Source: Pseudomonas laurylsulfatiphila (GTDB lineage Bacteria > Pseudomonadota > Gammaproteobacteria > Pseudomonadales > Pseudomonadaceae). From it: DNA of 64,000 nt. The DNA is taken from NCBI RefSeq assembly GCF_002934665.1, contig NZ_NIRS01000009.1, forward strand, positions 62,001 through 126,000, given 5' to 3'. The notes beneath the pieces were generated by a model. That model was not told the origin of the DNA. It saw nothing but the letters and a program-made list of their open reading frames with translations, and did no database searches. Of this stretch, positions 7,801 through 17,200 are shown in pieces. How positions within the stretch are numbered: the stretch's first letter is position 1; each line of letters opens with the position of its first letter. The position numbers were made by a program, and so were the translations under genes.

Positions 7801-8277
7801 ATGACCCTGAAGACCATCGAAGGTACCTTCATCGCCCCTAAAGGCCGCTACGCTCTGGTAGTGGGCCGTTTCAACAGCTTCGTCGTTGAAAGCCTGGTCA
7901 GCGGTGCCGTTGATGCCCTGGTTCGCCACGGCGTAAGCGAAAGCGACATCACCATCATCCGCGCACCTGGCGCCTTCGAAATTCCGCTGGTTGCACAGAA
8001 AGTCGCTCAAAAGGGCGAGTTCGCGGCAATCATCGCCTTGGGCGCAGTCATTCGTGGCGGCACTCCGCACTTCGAATACGTGGCTGGCGAGTGCACCAAG
8101 GGCCTGGCCCAGGTGTCCATGGAGTTCGGCGTACCGGTTGCATTCGGCGTGCTGACCGTTGACTCCATCGAGCAAGCCATCGAGCGTTCCGGCACCAAGG
8201 CCGGCAACAAAGGTGCTGAAGCTGCCCTGTCCGCTCTGGAAATGGTCAGCCTGCTGGCGCAGTTGGAGGCCAAGTGA
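7801..8277 (+). CDS. ribH: 6,7-dimethyl-8-ribityllumazine synthase
   Basis: 158 residues, standard size. Typical motifs are GRFNSFVVESLVSGAVDAL, IIRAPGAFEIPLVAQ and IALGAVIRGGTPHFEYVAGE, with the catalytic His in TPHFEYV. It condenses the RibD-derived ribitylaminouracil (after dephosphorylation) with DHBP. Its TGA overlaps the nusB GTG start. Confidence 0.97.
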   Translation: MTLKTIEGTFIAPKGRYALVVGRFNSFVVESLVSGAVDALVRHGVSESDITIIRAPGAFEIPLVAQKVAQKGEFAAIIALGAVIRGGTPHFEYVAGECTKGLAQVSMEFGVPVAFGVLTVDSIEQAIERSGTKAGNKGAEAALSALEMVSLLAQLEAK

Positions 8278-8774
8278 TTAGCGACGATAGCGATCGTTTC
8301 AACCCGCGCGATCCAAAGCCTGCGGATGCCGGCAAGCCATCGAAAAGCGCCAAGCGCCGCGAAGCCCGTCAGCTCGCGACTCAGGCGCTTTACCAATGGC
8401 ACATGGCCAAGCAGTCGCTGAACGAGATCGAAGCGCAGTTCCGGGTCGATAACGATTTCAGCGATGTCGACGGCGCGTACTTCCGCGAAATCCTGCACGG
8501 GGTTCCGCAGTTCAAGACCGAAATCGACACCGCACTCAAGCCTTGCCTCGATCTGACCATCGAAGAGCTAGACCCGGTTGAGCTGGCGGTTCTGCGCCTG
8601 TCCACCTGGGAACTGCTCAAGCGCGTCGACGTGCCGTACCGCGTTGTGATCAACGAAGGTATCGAACTGGCCAAGGTCTTCGGTTCCACCGACGGTCACA
8701 AGTTCGTCAACGGTGTGCTCGACAAGCTGGCCCCGCGTCTGCGTGAAGCTGAAGTGAAGGCGTTCAAGCGCTGA
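8274..8774 (+). CDS. nusB: transcription antitermination protein NusB
   Basis: 166 residues, starting at a GTG that overlaps the ribH stop. After a polar N-terminus, the family core begins with KRREARQLATQALYQWHMAK and ends with GSTDGHKFVNGVLDKLAPRLR. NusB binds boxA RNA with NusE (S10) in rRNA antitermination. The ribH-nusB-thiL order is common in gamma-proteobacteria. Confidence 0.96.
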   Translation: MISDDSDRFNPRDPKPADAGKPSKSAKRREARQLATQALYQWHMAKQSLNEIEAQFRVDNDFSDVDGAYFREILHGVPQFKTEIDTALKPCLDLTIEELDPVELAVLRLSTWELLKRVDVPYRVVINEGIELAKVFGSTDGHKFVNGVLDKLAPRLREAEVKAFKR

Positions 8775-8802
8775 TCGGCGCTTGGAATGTCGACACGAAG
8801 CC

Positions 8803-9768
8803 ATGGGCGAGTTTGAGCTGATCCGCAATTTCTTCGCCGCCGCGCCTTGTGCGCAGGGCGGCGAAGGCGTTGCCCTCGGGATCGGCGATGACTGCGCCTT
8901 GCTGGCTGTTCCTCCCGGGGAGCAGTTGGCGATTTCTACCGATACGCTGGTGGCCGGCGTGCATTTCGCCGATCCCTGCGATCCCTTTCTGCTCGGTCAG
9001 CGCTCGCTGGCCGTGGCCGTCAGCGACCTGGCTGCCATGGGCGCCACTCCAATCGCATTTACCCTTGCCCTGACCTTGCCGACGGTGACTGCCGATTGGC
9101 TGCAAGCCTATGCCCGTGGTTTGAACCAGATGGCGCAAAGCTGCGGCGTGGCGCTGGTGGGCGGTGACACGACCCGTGGGCCGCTCAGCCTGACCATGAC
9201 CGTGTTCGGTCGCGTGCCGAGTGGCCTGGCGATGACCCGCAGCGGTGCGCAGCCGGGCGATCTGCTGTGTGTCGGTGGCGACCTGGGCAATGCCGCCGGT
9301 GCCTTGCCATTGGTGCTCGGCCAGCGCACGGCCGAGGCGAGCGTTGCCGAGCCGTTGCTGGCCCACTACTGGTCGCCGCAACCGCAGCTTGGCCTGGGGC
9401 AGGCGCTGCGGGGCAAGGCCACTTCGGCGATGGACATCTCCGACGGTCTGCTCGCTGATTGCGGGCATATCGCGCTGGCCTCGAAGGTCGGTATCGAAGT
9501 CGAGCGGGAGCGTTTACCGCTGTCGCAGAGCCTGGTCGACTTTCTCGGCCGATCGGATGCCCAGGTGGCGGCCCTGAGCGGCGGCGACGATTACGTTCTG
9601 GCGTTCACCCTACCGTCCGTCGAGTTGCCGCTATTGCTGGCCGACGGCTGGCCGATCCATGTGATTGGACGGGTGGTGACGGGGCAGGGCGTGACGCTGC
9701 TGGACGCCGATGGCCAAGACATCACCCCGCAAACCCGGGGTTATCAACATTTTCGGGAGTCACCGTGA
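8803..9768 (+). CDS. thiL: thiamine-monophosphate kinase ThiL
   Basis: 321 residues from the ATG at 8803 (MGEFELI, the family's usual N-terminus). AIRS/PurM fold: metal and ATP ligands in GIGDDCAL (about 33-40), VSDLAAMGATP, GGDTTRGPLSL and MDISDGLLAD. It phosphorylates thiamine monophosphate to the diphosphate cofactor. The stop overlaps the pgpA GTG. Confidence 0.96.
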   Translation: MGEFELIRNFFAAAPCAQGGEGVALGIGDDCALLAVPPGEQLAISTDTLVAGVHFADPCDPFLLGQRSLAVAVSDLAAMGATPIAFTLALTLPTVTADWLQAYARGLNQMAQSCGVALVGGDTTRGPLSLTMTVFGRVPSGLAMTRSGAQPGDLLCVGGDLGNAAGALPLVLGQRTAEASVAEPLLAHYWSPQPQLGLGQALRGKATSAMDISDGLLADCGHIALASKVGIEVERERLPLSQSLVDFLGRSDAQVAALSGGDDYVLAFTLPSVELPLLLADGWPIHVIGRVVTGQGVTLLDADGQDITPQTRGYQHFRESP

Positions 9769-10268
9769 CAGATCATCCCAAACAGGTCCCGGCGGAATTC
9801 GTACCGCCGTCGGTCTGGCGTAATCCATGGCATTTCCTGGCGTTCGGCTTCGGCTCGGGCACCTTGCCGAAGGCGCCCGGCACTTGGGGATCGTTGGTTG
9901 CGCTGCCCTTTATTCCGTTGTGGCAGATGTTGCCCGACTGGGGTTACTGGCTGATGCTTGGCATCACCATGCTGTTCGGCTTCTGGCTGTGCGGCAAAGT
10001 GGCCGACGATTTGCGGGTACACGACCATGAAGGCATCGTCTGGGACGAAATGGTCGGGATGTGGATCACCCTGTGGCTGGTGCCGGAAGGTTGGCAGTGG
10101 TTGCTGGCAGGCTTCTTGATGTTCCGCTTCTTCGATATCCTCAAGCCATGGCCGATTCGCTGGATCGACCGACACGTGCATGGCGGTGTGGGTATCATGC
10201 TCGATGATGTGCTGGCCGGGGTGTTCGCCTGGTTGGCGATGCAGGGATTGGTGTGGTTTTTCGCCTGA
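9765..10268 (+). CDS. pgpA: phosphatidylglycerophosphatase A
   Basis: 167 residues from a GTG overlapping the thiL stop. The family signature FGFGSGTLPKAPGTWGS and the catalytic HDHEGIVWDEMVGMW are present, with about four membrane segments. It dephosphorylates PGP to phosphatidylglycerol at the inner membrane. Confidence 0.95.
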   Translation: MTDHPKQVPAEFVPPSVWRNPWHFLAFGFGSGTLPKAPGTWGSLVALPFIPLWQMLPDWGYWLMLGITMLFGFWLCGKVADDLRVHDHEGIVWDEMVGMWITLWLVPEGWQWLLAGFLMFRFFDILKPWPIRWIDRHVHGGVGIMLDDVLAGVFAWLAMQGLVWFFA

Positions 10269-10303
10269 TCAAGGGTTGCCAGGCGTTAATCGGGGGAGCA
10301 GGG

Positions 10304-11044
10304 ATGGTTCTACGTGGATTGATGGTGGTGGTATTCGCGATGTTTTGCTCTTTCGCCCAAGCGGGAGGAGGGGGTGCTACGCCGCCGTCGGTGATTCATC
10401 TGGCCAGCGAGGATTGGGAAGACTATACCGCCGCTGACGGTCATGGCCTGGGCTGGGACGTGCTGCGACACGTGTTCGAGCCGGCAGGTGTCAAAGTGGA
10501 CATCCGCACCGAACCCTACGTGCGTTCGCTGGGCCTGGCCGAACGGGGTGAAGTCGATGCTTGCGTCGGCTCCTATCGCGACGAGTCCGAGGCTGTGCTC
10601 TATCCCCACTGGAGCTTCGACACCGATCACATCTATGCCCTGGGTCTGGCGAGCAGTCCGGTGCCAACCCCGGAAACCCTGGGCAATTATCGACTGGCCT
10701 GGGTCCGTGGCTACGATTACCAGGATTATTTGCCCAACGTGCAGCACTTTGCTGAAGTGCAGCGACGCGACGGCATCGTGTCGATGCTGACCCACAACCG
10801 TGCCGACTATTACATCGACGCGCAGACCGAAGTTGACTACGTGCGCAATCGTGCCAAAGACCCCTCCCAGTTGCGCAGTACCCATATCGCCGAGTTGCCG
10901 CTGTACCTGTGCTTTGCCAAGACCGCAAAGGCGCGTAGCCTGATGGCGCTGTTCGATCAGCGCATGGAGCAATTGGTCAAAAGCGGTGAGCTGAAACCGA
11001 TCTTCGAGCGCTGGAAACAGCCGTATCCGTTTGAATCGAACTGA
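10304..11044 (+). CDS. periplasmic substrate-binding protein (SBP_bac_3-like)
   Basis: 246 residues from the ATG at 10304, with GGGGGAG about 6 bases upstream; an earlier in-frame ATG at 10253 lies inside pgpA. The signal peptide ends near CSFAQAGG (residue 22-24). The mature part resembles small polar-amino-acid binding proteins (TAADGHGLGWDVLRHVFEPAGVKVDI, then GEVDACVGSY). No transporter genes are adjacent, so it may be a stand-alone sensor or orphan binding protein. The ligand is unknown. Confidence 0.8.
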   Translation: MVLRGLMVVVFAMFCSFAQAGGGGATPPSVIHLASEDWEDYTAADGHGLGWDVLRHVFEPAGVKVDIRTEPYVRSLGLAERGEVDACVGSYRDESEAVLYPHWSFDTDHIYALGLASSPVPTPETLGNYRLAWVRGYDYQDYLPNVQHFAEVQRRDGIVSMLTHNRADYYIDAQTEVDYVRNRAKDPSQLRSTHIAELPLYLCFAKTAKARSLMALFDQRMEQLVKSGELKPIFERWKQPYPFESN

Positions 11045-11091
11045 CACCGATTTGCGGCTGGCAGCGTCCCCTGTGGGATGGGTGCGGCTGT

Positions 11092-11121
11092 TATCAAACT
11101 TTTTGATAGTTATCGCCGATA
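11092..11121. promoter_or_regulatory. dyad-rich stretch upstream of ribA
   Basis: A perfect 7-bp inverted repeat TATCAAA-CTT-TTTGATA (11092-11108) is followed by the palindrome TATCGCCGATA (11111-11121), about 85 bases before the ribA start. This could be the terminator of the upstream gene or an operator. No known motif recognised. Confidence 0.35.
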
Positions 11122-11204
11122 ATTCAGCCTAAGCGTCGCTCGGAACCTGCTGTTACAATGCCGGCTCTGCGAATCTTCAGAACTTTTAGATCAGGAGCAC
11201 ACCG

Positions 11205-11822
11205 GTGCCTGTCGTTTTTGTCGCCGCTTCCAAGCTGCCAACGCCTTTTGCGCAATTCACCATGCATGGCTTTCTCGATGAAGGCACTGGCCGCGAGCAC
11301 GTTGTGCTGAGCCTGGGTGAGTTCGACGACGGTGCCCCGGTACTCGGCCGGTTGCACTCCGAATGCCTGACTGGCGATGCCCTGTTCAGCCAGCGTTGCG
11401 ACTGCGGCTCGCAACTGGAGGCCGCTTTGCAGGCCATCGCCCGTGAAGGTCGTGGCGTATTGTTGTACTTGCGCCAGGAAGGCCGTGGCATTGGCCTGCT
11501 GAACAAGATCCGCGCCTATGAGCTGCAGGACGGTGGCGCCGATACCGTCGAAGCCAACGAGCGTCTGGGCTTTGCCGCCGACCAGCGTGACTACGCCATG
11601 TGCCTGCCGATGCTGGAGCACCTGGGCGTGAAGTCATTGCGGCTGATGACCAACAACCCGCGCAAGGTCAAAGCCTTGACTGACATGGGGATCGCGGTCG
11701 CCGAGCGCGTGCCGTTGCACACGGGCCACAACCCGCATAACCGACTCTACCTGGCGACCAAGGCCAGCAAGCTCGACCACATGATGGGCAATGAACATCA
11801 GGGCGAGGTAGACCGGGCGTGA
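11205..11822 (+). CDS. ribA: GTP cyclohydrolase II
   Basis: 205 residues from a GTG preceded by AGGAG. The zinc cysteines are complete (CLTGDALFSQRCDCGSQLEAAL, about residues 55-75), as is the GTP-binding LRQEGRGIGLLNKIRAYELQ. It makes the first committed step of riboflavin synthesis. Together with ribD, ribC, ribBA and ribH it completes the set of core rib enzymes in this window. Its stop overlaps the next gene's GTG. Confidence 0.96.
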   Translation: MPVVFVAASKLPTPFAQFTMHGFLDEGTGREHVVLSLGEFDDGAPVLGRLHSECLTGDALFSQRCDCGSQLEAALQAIAREGRGVLLYLRQEGRGIGLLNKIRAYELQDGGADTVEANERLGFAADQRDYAMCLPMLEHLGVKSLRLMTNNPRKVKALTDMGIAVAERVPLHTGHNPHNRLYLATKASKLDHMMGNEHQGEVDRA

Positions 11823-12238
11823 CCCGCGGTCAGGTTCGGCGGCGACTGTCCGTCAACTGGTGGCAATACCTGGCACTGGCCCTTTTGCCGCTGTTCGTGA
11901 TCAACGCGGTGTTCGGCCAGAGCGAAGCCATTCTGCCGGTGCTGGCGATGCCTTTGTTCATCGCCGGTGTCGCTTCGATGTTTGTCAGCCTGAAGTTTTT
12001 CGGCGCCTACAAACACGCGCTGATCGCCACCCAGAAAGCCCTCGATACCCCTGAAGAACCTGGCGCGTGGATCAGTCTGGCGGCGAAGCGCCGTACAGCG
12101 TTCCTTGTCGCCGGCCTGCCGGCGTGGATCGGTGCCCTGGCGGTGTTCGTCGGGCTCGAAGCGGTGCCGCTGATGTTGCTGGCGCTGTCGACCGCTGTGC
12201 TGTTCTACCTCTACCGTATTCCGCGTCAGCTCGGTTGA
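11819..12238 (+). CDS. conserved inner-membrane protein (139 aa, four TM segments)
   Basis: Starts at a GTG overlapping the ribA stop and ends overlapping the ATG of the next gene by one base, so it sits in a ribA operon. Hydrophobic segments lie at about 15-33, 36-55, 92-111 and 114-132, joined by a cytosolic basic loop (KHALIATQKAL). I recognise no catalytic motif. It is sometimes annotated as an MFS protein, but it is far too short for that family. Function unknown. Confidence 0.75.
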   Translation: MTRGQVRRRLSVNWWQYLALALLPLFVINAVFGQSEAILPVLAMPLFIAGVASMFVSLKFFGAYKHALIATQKALDTPEEPGAWISLAAKRRTAFLVAGLPAWIGALAVFVGLEAVPLMLLALSTAVLFYLYRIPRQLG

Positions 12239-13038
12239 TGCGCGCGCTCTGGCTGGCGGTGTTGCTGCTGGCCGCCAGCCGCTCGGCCATCGCGGTCGAG
12301 CGGGTCGTCAGCCTTGCACCCTCGCTCTCTGAAATCGTCGTTGAACTGGGTTCTGCCGACCTCCTGGTCGGTGTGCTGGACGCCGGTGAGCGACCTGCCG
12401 AACTCAAGAACCTGCCCTCCGTTGGCCGCTATGGCCAGTTGGACATGGAGCGGCTGCTCAGCCTGCAGCCCGATCTGTTGCTGCTATGGCCCGGTAGCGT
12501 CGGCCCGGCTCAACGCGACCAGCTCAAGCGCCTGAACATTCCCACCTACGTCGCCGAACCCCACAGCCTGGAGCAGCTCGCCGCGCAGATCGAGGCCATT
12601 GCCGCTCAGCTCGGTCGGCCTGACCGCGGCGTTTCATTGGCCAGCGACTTGCGCCAGCGGTTGGATGCACTGCGTCAACGTTATCGACGGGATCAGCCGT
12701 TGCGGGTGTTCTATCAGATATGGGATCGGCCGTTGTACACCGTCGGCGGCGAGCAGATCATCAGTGATGCGCTGGAGGTCTGCGGAGCCCAAAACGTGTT
12801 TGCCGACCTGAAACTGCCGGCACCACAGGTCAGCGTGGAGGCCGTGTTGCAGCGTAATCCCGAGGTGATTCTGGTCAGCGATCAGGCGCAGCTCGACGCG
12901 TGGAAAGCCTGGCCGCAGGTGGCGGCGGTAGCGCAGGGGCAATTGCGCCTGGTGACGGACAAGGGCCTGGAGCGACCGAGTGGGCAGATGGTCGAGGCGA
13001 CTGCAAAGCTGTGCCAATTGATCGCACCTGGACTCTGA
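12238..13038 (+). CDS. cobalamin-binding periplasmic protein, BtuF-like
   Basis: 266 residues. The signal peptide ends near SAIAVE (about 21). The mature protein has the helical-backbone metal-receptor fold of BtuF: RVVSLAPSLSEIVVELGSADLLVGV, then GRYGQLDMERLLSLQPDLLL, then YQIWDRPLYTVGGEQIISD. BtuF carries vitamin B12 to BtuCD. No btuC or btuD lies alongside, but a BtuB-like receptor gene is convergent 140 bases away, which supports a B12 or corrinoid role. It is coupled to the membrane-protein gene upstream. Confidence 0.82.
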   Translation: MRALWLAVLLLAASRSAIAVERVVSLAPSLSEIVVELGSADLLVGVLDAGERPAELKNLPSVGRYGQLDMERLLSLQPDLLLLWPGSVGPAQRDQLKRLNIPTYVAEPHSLEQLAAQIEAIAAQLGRPDRGVSLASDLRQRLDALRQRYRRDQPLRVFYQIWDRPLYTVGGEQIISDALEVCGAQNVFADLKLPAPQVSVEAVLQRNPEVILVSDQAQLDAWKAWPQVAAVAQGQLRLVTDKGLERPSGQMVEATAKLCQLIAPGL

Positions 13039-13050
13039 GACCGAGGTGAT

Positions 13051-13147
13051 CTCTTCGCGAGCGGGCTCGCTCCCACAATGGATCTATGTTGTTTGCGAAA
13101 TGTAGGTCGCCGCGATCAACTGTGGGAGCGAGCCTGCTCGCGAAGAG
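13051..13147. repeat. REP pair, 'TGGGAGCGAGCCTGCTCGCGAAG' class
   Basis: Inverted units (CTTCGCGAGCGGGCTCGCTC from 13053 and GTGGGAGCGAGCCTGCTCGC from 13122) lie between the convergent btuF-like and btuB-like genes. Confidence 0.85.
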
Positions 13148-13174
13148 GCCGGTCCAGACAGAACAGATTCCGGA

Positions 13175-15058
13175 TCAGATTCCAGGCGTCCACGTCACCC
13201 CGAACATCCACGCCCGACCTTCCTCGCGATACCCGTACTGGCTGCCTTGGTAGCTGTACAACGCCCGGCTGTAACCCTTGTCCAGCAGGTTGTCGACCTT
13301 CAGCTCCAGCCTGACTTCACGATTGAGCTCCCAACTGCTGCGCAGCCCCAGCAAGGCATAGCCGCCGAGGGGCTGTTGATTGTTCAGGTCGTCATAGCTG
13401 CTGCTGACCGCTTGCCAACTGGCGCCGAGACCCAGGCGATCGAACTGTCGGTCCAGATCCCAGCTCAAAGTGCGGCGCGCGCGACGGGCCAGGGTGTGGC
13501 CCGTGTCGCGGTCGCGCGGGTCGATGATCGCCACGCCGAGATTGCTTTGCCAGTCGAACAGTTCCTGCTTCAGCGTTGCTTCGAAGCCGTTGATCCGTGC
13601 CGAGGCGACGTTTTCGGGGCGCGAGTTGCTGCCGAAGATGATCGCGTCTTCAAGGTCGGTGCGATACAGCGACGTTTCCAAACGACTGCTCTCGGTCAAT
13701 TGGCTGCGCCATTGCAGCTCATAGCTTTTCGAGGTTTCAGGCTTGAGGTCCGGGTTGCTGAAGTCGGGGTAGTACAGATCGTTGAACGTCGGTGCGCGGA
13801 AGCCTTCGCTGTAGGTGAACAGCACTTCGTTGTCCGGGTTCAGCGGCAGGGTGAAGGTGCCGCTCCAGGTGTTCTGGCTGCCAAATTGCTGGTTGTCGTC
13901 GTGACGCAGACCCAGCTCCGTGGAGAAACTGTCGGCCCGATAGCGATGCTGGATGTACGCCGCACGGTTCCAGCGACTGTCTTCATCGAACGCGGTGCTG
14001 CTGTTGATCCGGTCTTCATACCAGTCACCTCCGAGCAGCAGACTGTTGCGCTCGTCGAGCGCCAGGTCGTTCTGCCAGTTCACCGAATCCCGGTAGGTGT
14101 TGAACACGCTGCGTTCGTCACTGAGTTTGTCGAGGGTCTTCTCGCGGTTTTCGCTGTGGCCGAACTCGATGCGGGTTTGCCACAGGTCATTGATGCGCGC
14201 GTCGATGTAACTGCTGACACTGCTCACATCGAATTCGTTGTCGGGCTGCTGTTGGACCGACTCGAACGTATTCATGTCGAAGCGCCCGAACGGGTTGTCG
14301 AACTCGCTTTTGCCGCGATTATCCAGCGCGTTGGCGCCGATCTCGATGTCATCGCTGAGTGCGTGGCTAACGCTCAGGCTGAACGACTTGTTTCGGTACT
14401 CATCATGGTCGCCATCGCTAGGGTAAGACTCGTGGGTGCGATTGATCCCGGCGCTTTCGTCGAGGCTGGCGCCGAGGTTGAAGCGGGTGCGCTCATCGCC
14501 ACCGGCCAGGCCAAGGCTGCGCTCCCAGGTCTGGTTGCTGCCAAGCGCCGTGTGCAGGCGCGGTTGCAGGCCCTGTTCGCCACCACGGCGGGTGAAGATC
14601 TGGATCACCCCGCCAATCGCATCGCTGCCATAAATCACCGAACGGGAGCCGCGCAGCACCTCCACGCGCTCGACCTGTTCGATGTTGAGGTGCTGCAGGT
14701 TGCTGTCGCCGGAGGTCGAACTGCCGATGCGCTGGCCGTCCACCAGCACCAGGCTCTGGGCTGATTGCGTGCCGCGAATGTAAACCCCCGGCACACTGCC
14801 GCGCCCGCCGGCCTGCGAGACTTGCACGCCCGGTACACGGCGCAGCAGGTCGGTGATGCTATCGGGTTGCAGGCGATCGATGTCGTCGCGGGTGAACACG
14901 GTGTTGGCGGCGCTGCTGTCGTTGCGCGCTTCGACCTGGCGGTTGGCGCTGATCAGCACGTCGGGCAGCTTCAGCGCCTGATCGCGTTCGAAGGTGTCGG
15001 CCAGCAGTTGACCAGCCGGCAGCAGGGTCAGCGTCAGGGCGAGGGGGGAGAGTTTCAT
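13175..15058 (-). CDS. btuB: TonB-dependent outer-membrane receptor, BtuB-like
   Basis: 627 residues. The signal peptide ends at LLADTF. A plug domain (about 25-150) opens with LPDVLISANRQVEARNDSSA, followed by VLVDGQRIGSSTSGDSNLQHL and VLRGSRSVIYGSDAIGGVIQI, then a 22-strand-type barrel ending in an aromatic-rich segment (WMFGVTW). The plug and size are those of BtuB. I chose the ATG at 15058 (MKLSPLAL). The 152-base upstream gap is filled by REPs and holds no cobalamin riboswitch that I can see. B12 is the likely ligand from family and the neighbouring btuF-like gene. Confidence 0.82.
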   Translation of the reverse strand: MKLSPLALTLTLLPAGQLLADTFERDQALKLPDVLISANRQVEARNDSSAANTVFTRDDIDRLQPDSITDLLRRVPGVQVSQAGGRGSVPGVYIRGTQSAQSLVLVDGQRIGSSTSGDSNLQHLNIEQVERVEVLRGSRSVIYGSDAIGGVIQIFTRRGGEQGLQPRLHTALGSNQTWERSLGLAGGDERTRFNLGASLDESAGINRTHESYPSDGDHDEYRNKSFSLSVSHALSDDIEIGANALDNRGKSEFDNPFGRFDMNTFESVQQQPDNEFDVSSVSSYIDARINDLWQTRIEFGHSENREKTLDKLSDERSVFNTYRDSVNWQNDLALDERNSLLLGGDWYEDRINSSTAFDEDSRWNRAAYIQHRYRADSFSTELGLRHDDNQQFGSQNTWSGTFTLPLNPDNEVLFTYSEGFRAPTFNDLYYPDFSNPDLKPETSKSYELQWRSQLTESSRLETSLYRTDLEDAIIFGSNSRPENVASARINGFEATLKQELFDWQSNLGVAIIDPRDRDTGHTLARRARRTLSWDLDRQFDRLGLGASWQAVSSSYDDLNNQQPLGGYALLGLRSSWELNREVRLELKVDNLLDKGYSRALYSYQGSQYGYREEGRAWMFGVTWTPGI

Positions 15059-15097
15059 GGGTAGTCCGTTGGTGTTTCGTGGCGCACACAAATCAAA

Positions 15098-15187
15098 TGT
15101 GGGAGCGAGCCTGCTCGCGATGACGGTGTATCAGTCAACATTTGAGTCGACTGACAGTCCGCTATCGCGAGCAGGCTCGCTCCCACA
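15098..15187. repeat. REP pair, 'TGGGAGCGAGCCTGCTCGCGA' class
   Basis: Near-perfect inverted units (GTGGGAGCGAGCCTGCTCGC at 15099 and its inverse ending GCTCCCACAG) lie between the dxs stop and the btuB start. The pair probably isolates btuB from dxs transcription. Confidence 0.85.
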
Positions 15188-15210
15188 GGGTGTTGCATGT
15201 ATCCAGGGAT

Positions 15211-17109
15211 TTAGATGTTCAGCAGTTGCAGGCGCTCGCGGATCGAAGCCTCGATCCCGGCTTCATCCAGCCCACACTCGGCCAGCATTTGCGCAGGCTT
15301 GGCGTGTTCGACGTAGATGTCCGGCAAGCCCAGGTGCAGTATCGACTTGAGGATGTTTTCCCGGGCGAGGAATTCGCTGACCGCGCCACCGGCGCCGCCC
15401 ATGATCGCGTTTTCTTCGACAGTGACCAGCAGCTCGTGACTGCCGGCGATTTCGCGCACCAGCGCTTCATCCAGCGGTTTGACGAAACGCATGTCGACCA
15501 CGGTCGCATCCAGCGTCTCGGCGACTTTCAGGGCTTCGGCCAGTTGCACGCCGAACACCAGCAGGGCGACTTTGCTGCCCTGGCGGCGGACGACGCCTTT
15601 GCCGATCTCGATCGGCTCGAGGTCTTTCTCGATGGTCGCGTTCGGGCCATTACCGCGTGGATAACGCACAGCCGCCGGGCCTTCGTACAGGTGACCGGTG
15701 GTGAGCATCTTGCGCAGCTCGTTTTCATCGCTCGGGGTCATCACCAGCATGCCGGGGATGCAGCGCAGGAACGACAAATCGAAGCTGCCGGCGTGGGTTG
15801 GACCGTCTTCGCCCACCAGACCCGCGCGGTCGATGGCGAACAGCACGTCGAGGTTCTGCACCGCCACATCGTGGACAAGCTGGTCGTAACCGCGTTGCAG
15901 GAAAGTCGAATAGATGGCGACCACGGGCTTGGCGCCTTCGCAGGCCATGCCGGCCGCGAGGGTGACGGCGTGCTGCTCGGCAATGGCCACGTCGAAGTAG
16001 CGCAGCGGGAAACGTTCGCTGAACGCGACCAGGTCCGAGCCTTCCTTCATCGCCGGAGTAATCCCGACCAGACGTGGATCGGCCGCCGCCATGTCGCACA
16101 GCCATTCACCGAACACACCGGAATATTTCGGCCCGCTGGCCTTTTTCGGCGCGGCGGCCGGGGCGTCCAGAGGCTCGAGTTTGGTGATGGCGTGGTAACC
16201 GATCGGGTCGACTTCCGCCGGGGCGAAGCCTTTGCCTTTCTTGGTGACGACGTGCAGAAACTGCGGGCCTTTCAGGTCGCGCATGTTACGCAGGGTGGCG
16301 ATCAGGGTCGGCAGGTCGTGGCCATCGATCGGGCCGATGTAGTTCCAGCCCAGCTCTTCGAACAGCGTGCCGGGAACCAGCATGCCCTTGGCATATTCTT
16401 CGGTACGGCGAGCGATTTCCCAGGCGCCGGGCAGGCGCGACAGCACTTTCTTGCTGCCTTCGCGCATGCTCGCGTAGGTGCGGCTGGAAAGGATCTTCGC
16501 CAGATAGTTCGACAAGCCACCGACGTTGCGCGAGATCGACATATCGTTGTCGTTGAGGATCACCAGCATGTTGGCGTCCACTTCCGGCGCGTGGTTCAGC
16601 GCTTCGAACGCCATGCCCGCGGTCAACGCGCCGTCGCCGATCACCGCGATGGCCTTGCGCTCGCTGTTCTGCAGGCGGGCGGCAATCGCCATGCCCAGCG
16701 CGGCACTGATCGAGGTGCTGGAGTGGCCGACACCAAAAGTGTCGTACTCGCTCTCGGAGCGGCGCGGGAAGGCAGCGACGCCGTCCTTCTGGCGCAGGGT
16801 GCCCATGCGCTCGCGACGACCGGTGAGGATCTTGTGTGGATAAGCCTGATGACCCACGTCCCACACCAGCCGGTCGTCCGGGGTGTCGAAGACGTAATGC
16901 AGCGCGATGGTCAGCTCGATCACGCCCAGGCCGGCACCGAAATGCCCACCGGTCTGGCCGACCGTGTAGAGCAATTCCAGGCGCAACTCATCGGCCAGGG
17001 TTTCCAGCTCGGCTTCGCCTAACCGGCGCAGGCCGTCCGGCGTGTTCGCGCGGTCGAGCAGGGGCGTGGTCGGGCGCTTGCGGGGAATCTCATGAAACGT
17101 CGTGGGCAT
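15211..17109 (-). CDS. dxs: 1-deoxy-D-xylulose-5-phosphate synthase
   Basis: 632 residues, family length. Thiamine-diphosphate site GDGALTAGMAFEALNHA with LNDNDMSIS. The catalytic region includes DVGHQAYPHKILTGRR, and the transketolase-like C-terminus carries DRAGLVGEDGPTHAG. It makes the first intermediate of the MEP isoprenoid pathway and needs ThDP, whose last kinase (thiL) lies in the same window. Third gene of xseB-ispA-dxs. Confidence 0.97.
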   Translation of the reverse strand: MPTTFHEIPRKRPTTPLLDRANTPDGLRRLGEAELETLADELRLELLYTVGQTGGHFGAGLGVIELTIALHYVFDTPDDRLVWDVGHQAYPHKILTGRRERMGTLRQKDGVAAFPRRSESEYDTFGVGHSSTSISAALGMAIAARLQNSERKAIAVIGDGALTAGMAFEALNHAPEVDANMLVILNDNDMSISRNVGGLSNYLAKILSSRTYASMREGSKKVLSRLPGAWEIARRTEEYAKGMLVPGTLFEELGWNYIGPIDGHDLPTLIATLRNMRDLKGPQFLHVVTKKGKGFAPAEVDPIGYHAITKLEPLDAPAAAPKKASGPKYSGVFGEWLCDMAAADPRLVGITPAMKEGSDLVAFSERFPLRYFDVAIAEQHAVTLAAGMACEGAKPVVAIYSTFLQRGYDQLVHDVAVQNLDVLFAIDRAGLVGEDGPTHAGSFDLSFLRCIPGMLVMTPSDENELRKMLTTGHLYEGPAAVRYPRGNGPNATIEKDLEPIEIGKGVVRRQGSKVALLVFGVQLAEALKVAETLDATVVDMRFVKPLDEALVREIAGSHELLVTVEENAIMGGAGGAVSEFLARENILKSILHLGLPDIYVEHAKPAQMLAECGLDEAGIEASIRERLQLLNI

Positions 17110-17200
17110 CAGGCGAATCGTTATAGGTATAAAAGATGCGGCAGTTTACCTGATGCATCGTCCCCTGCCCACGCGTTGGTCTTTTTTGGCGGATTCGCCG

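Noticed and set aside
15059..15210. Cobalamin riboswitch before btuB
   Set aside because: The 152-base gap is occupied mostly by an inverted REP pair, and I find no B12-box-like sequence. It is also short for the usual 200-base element.
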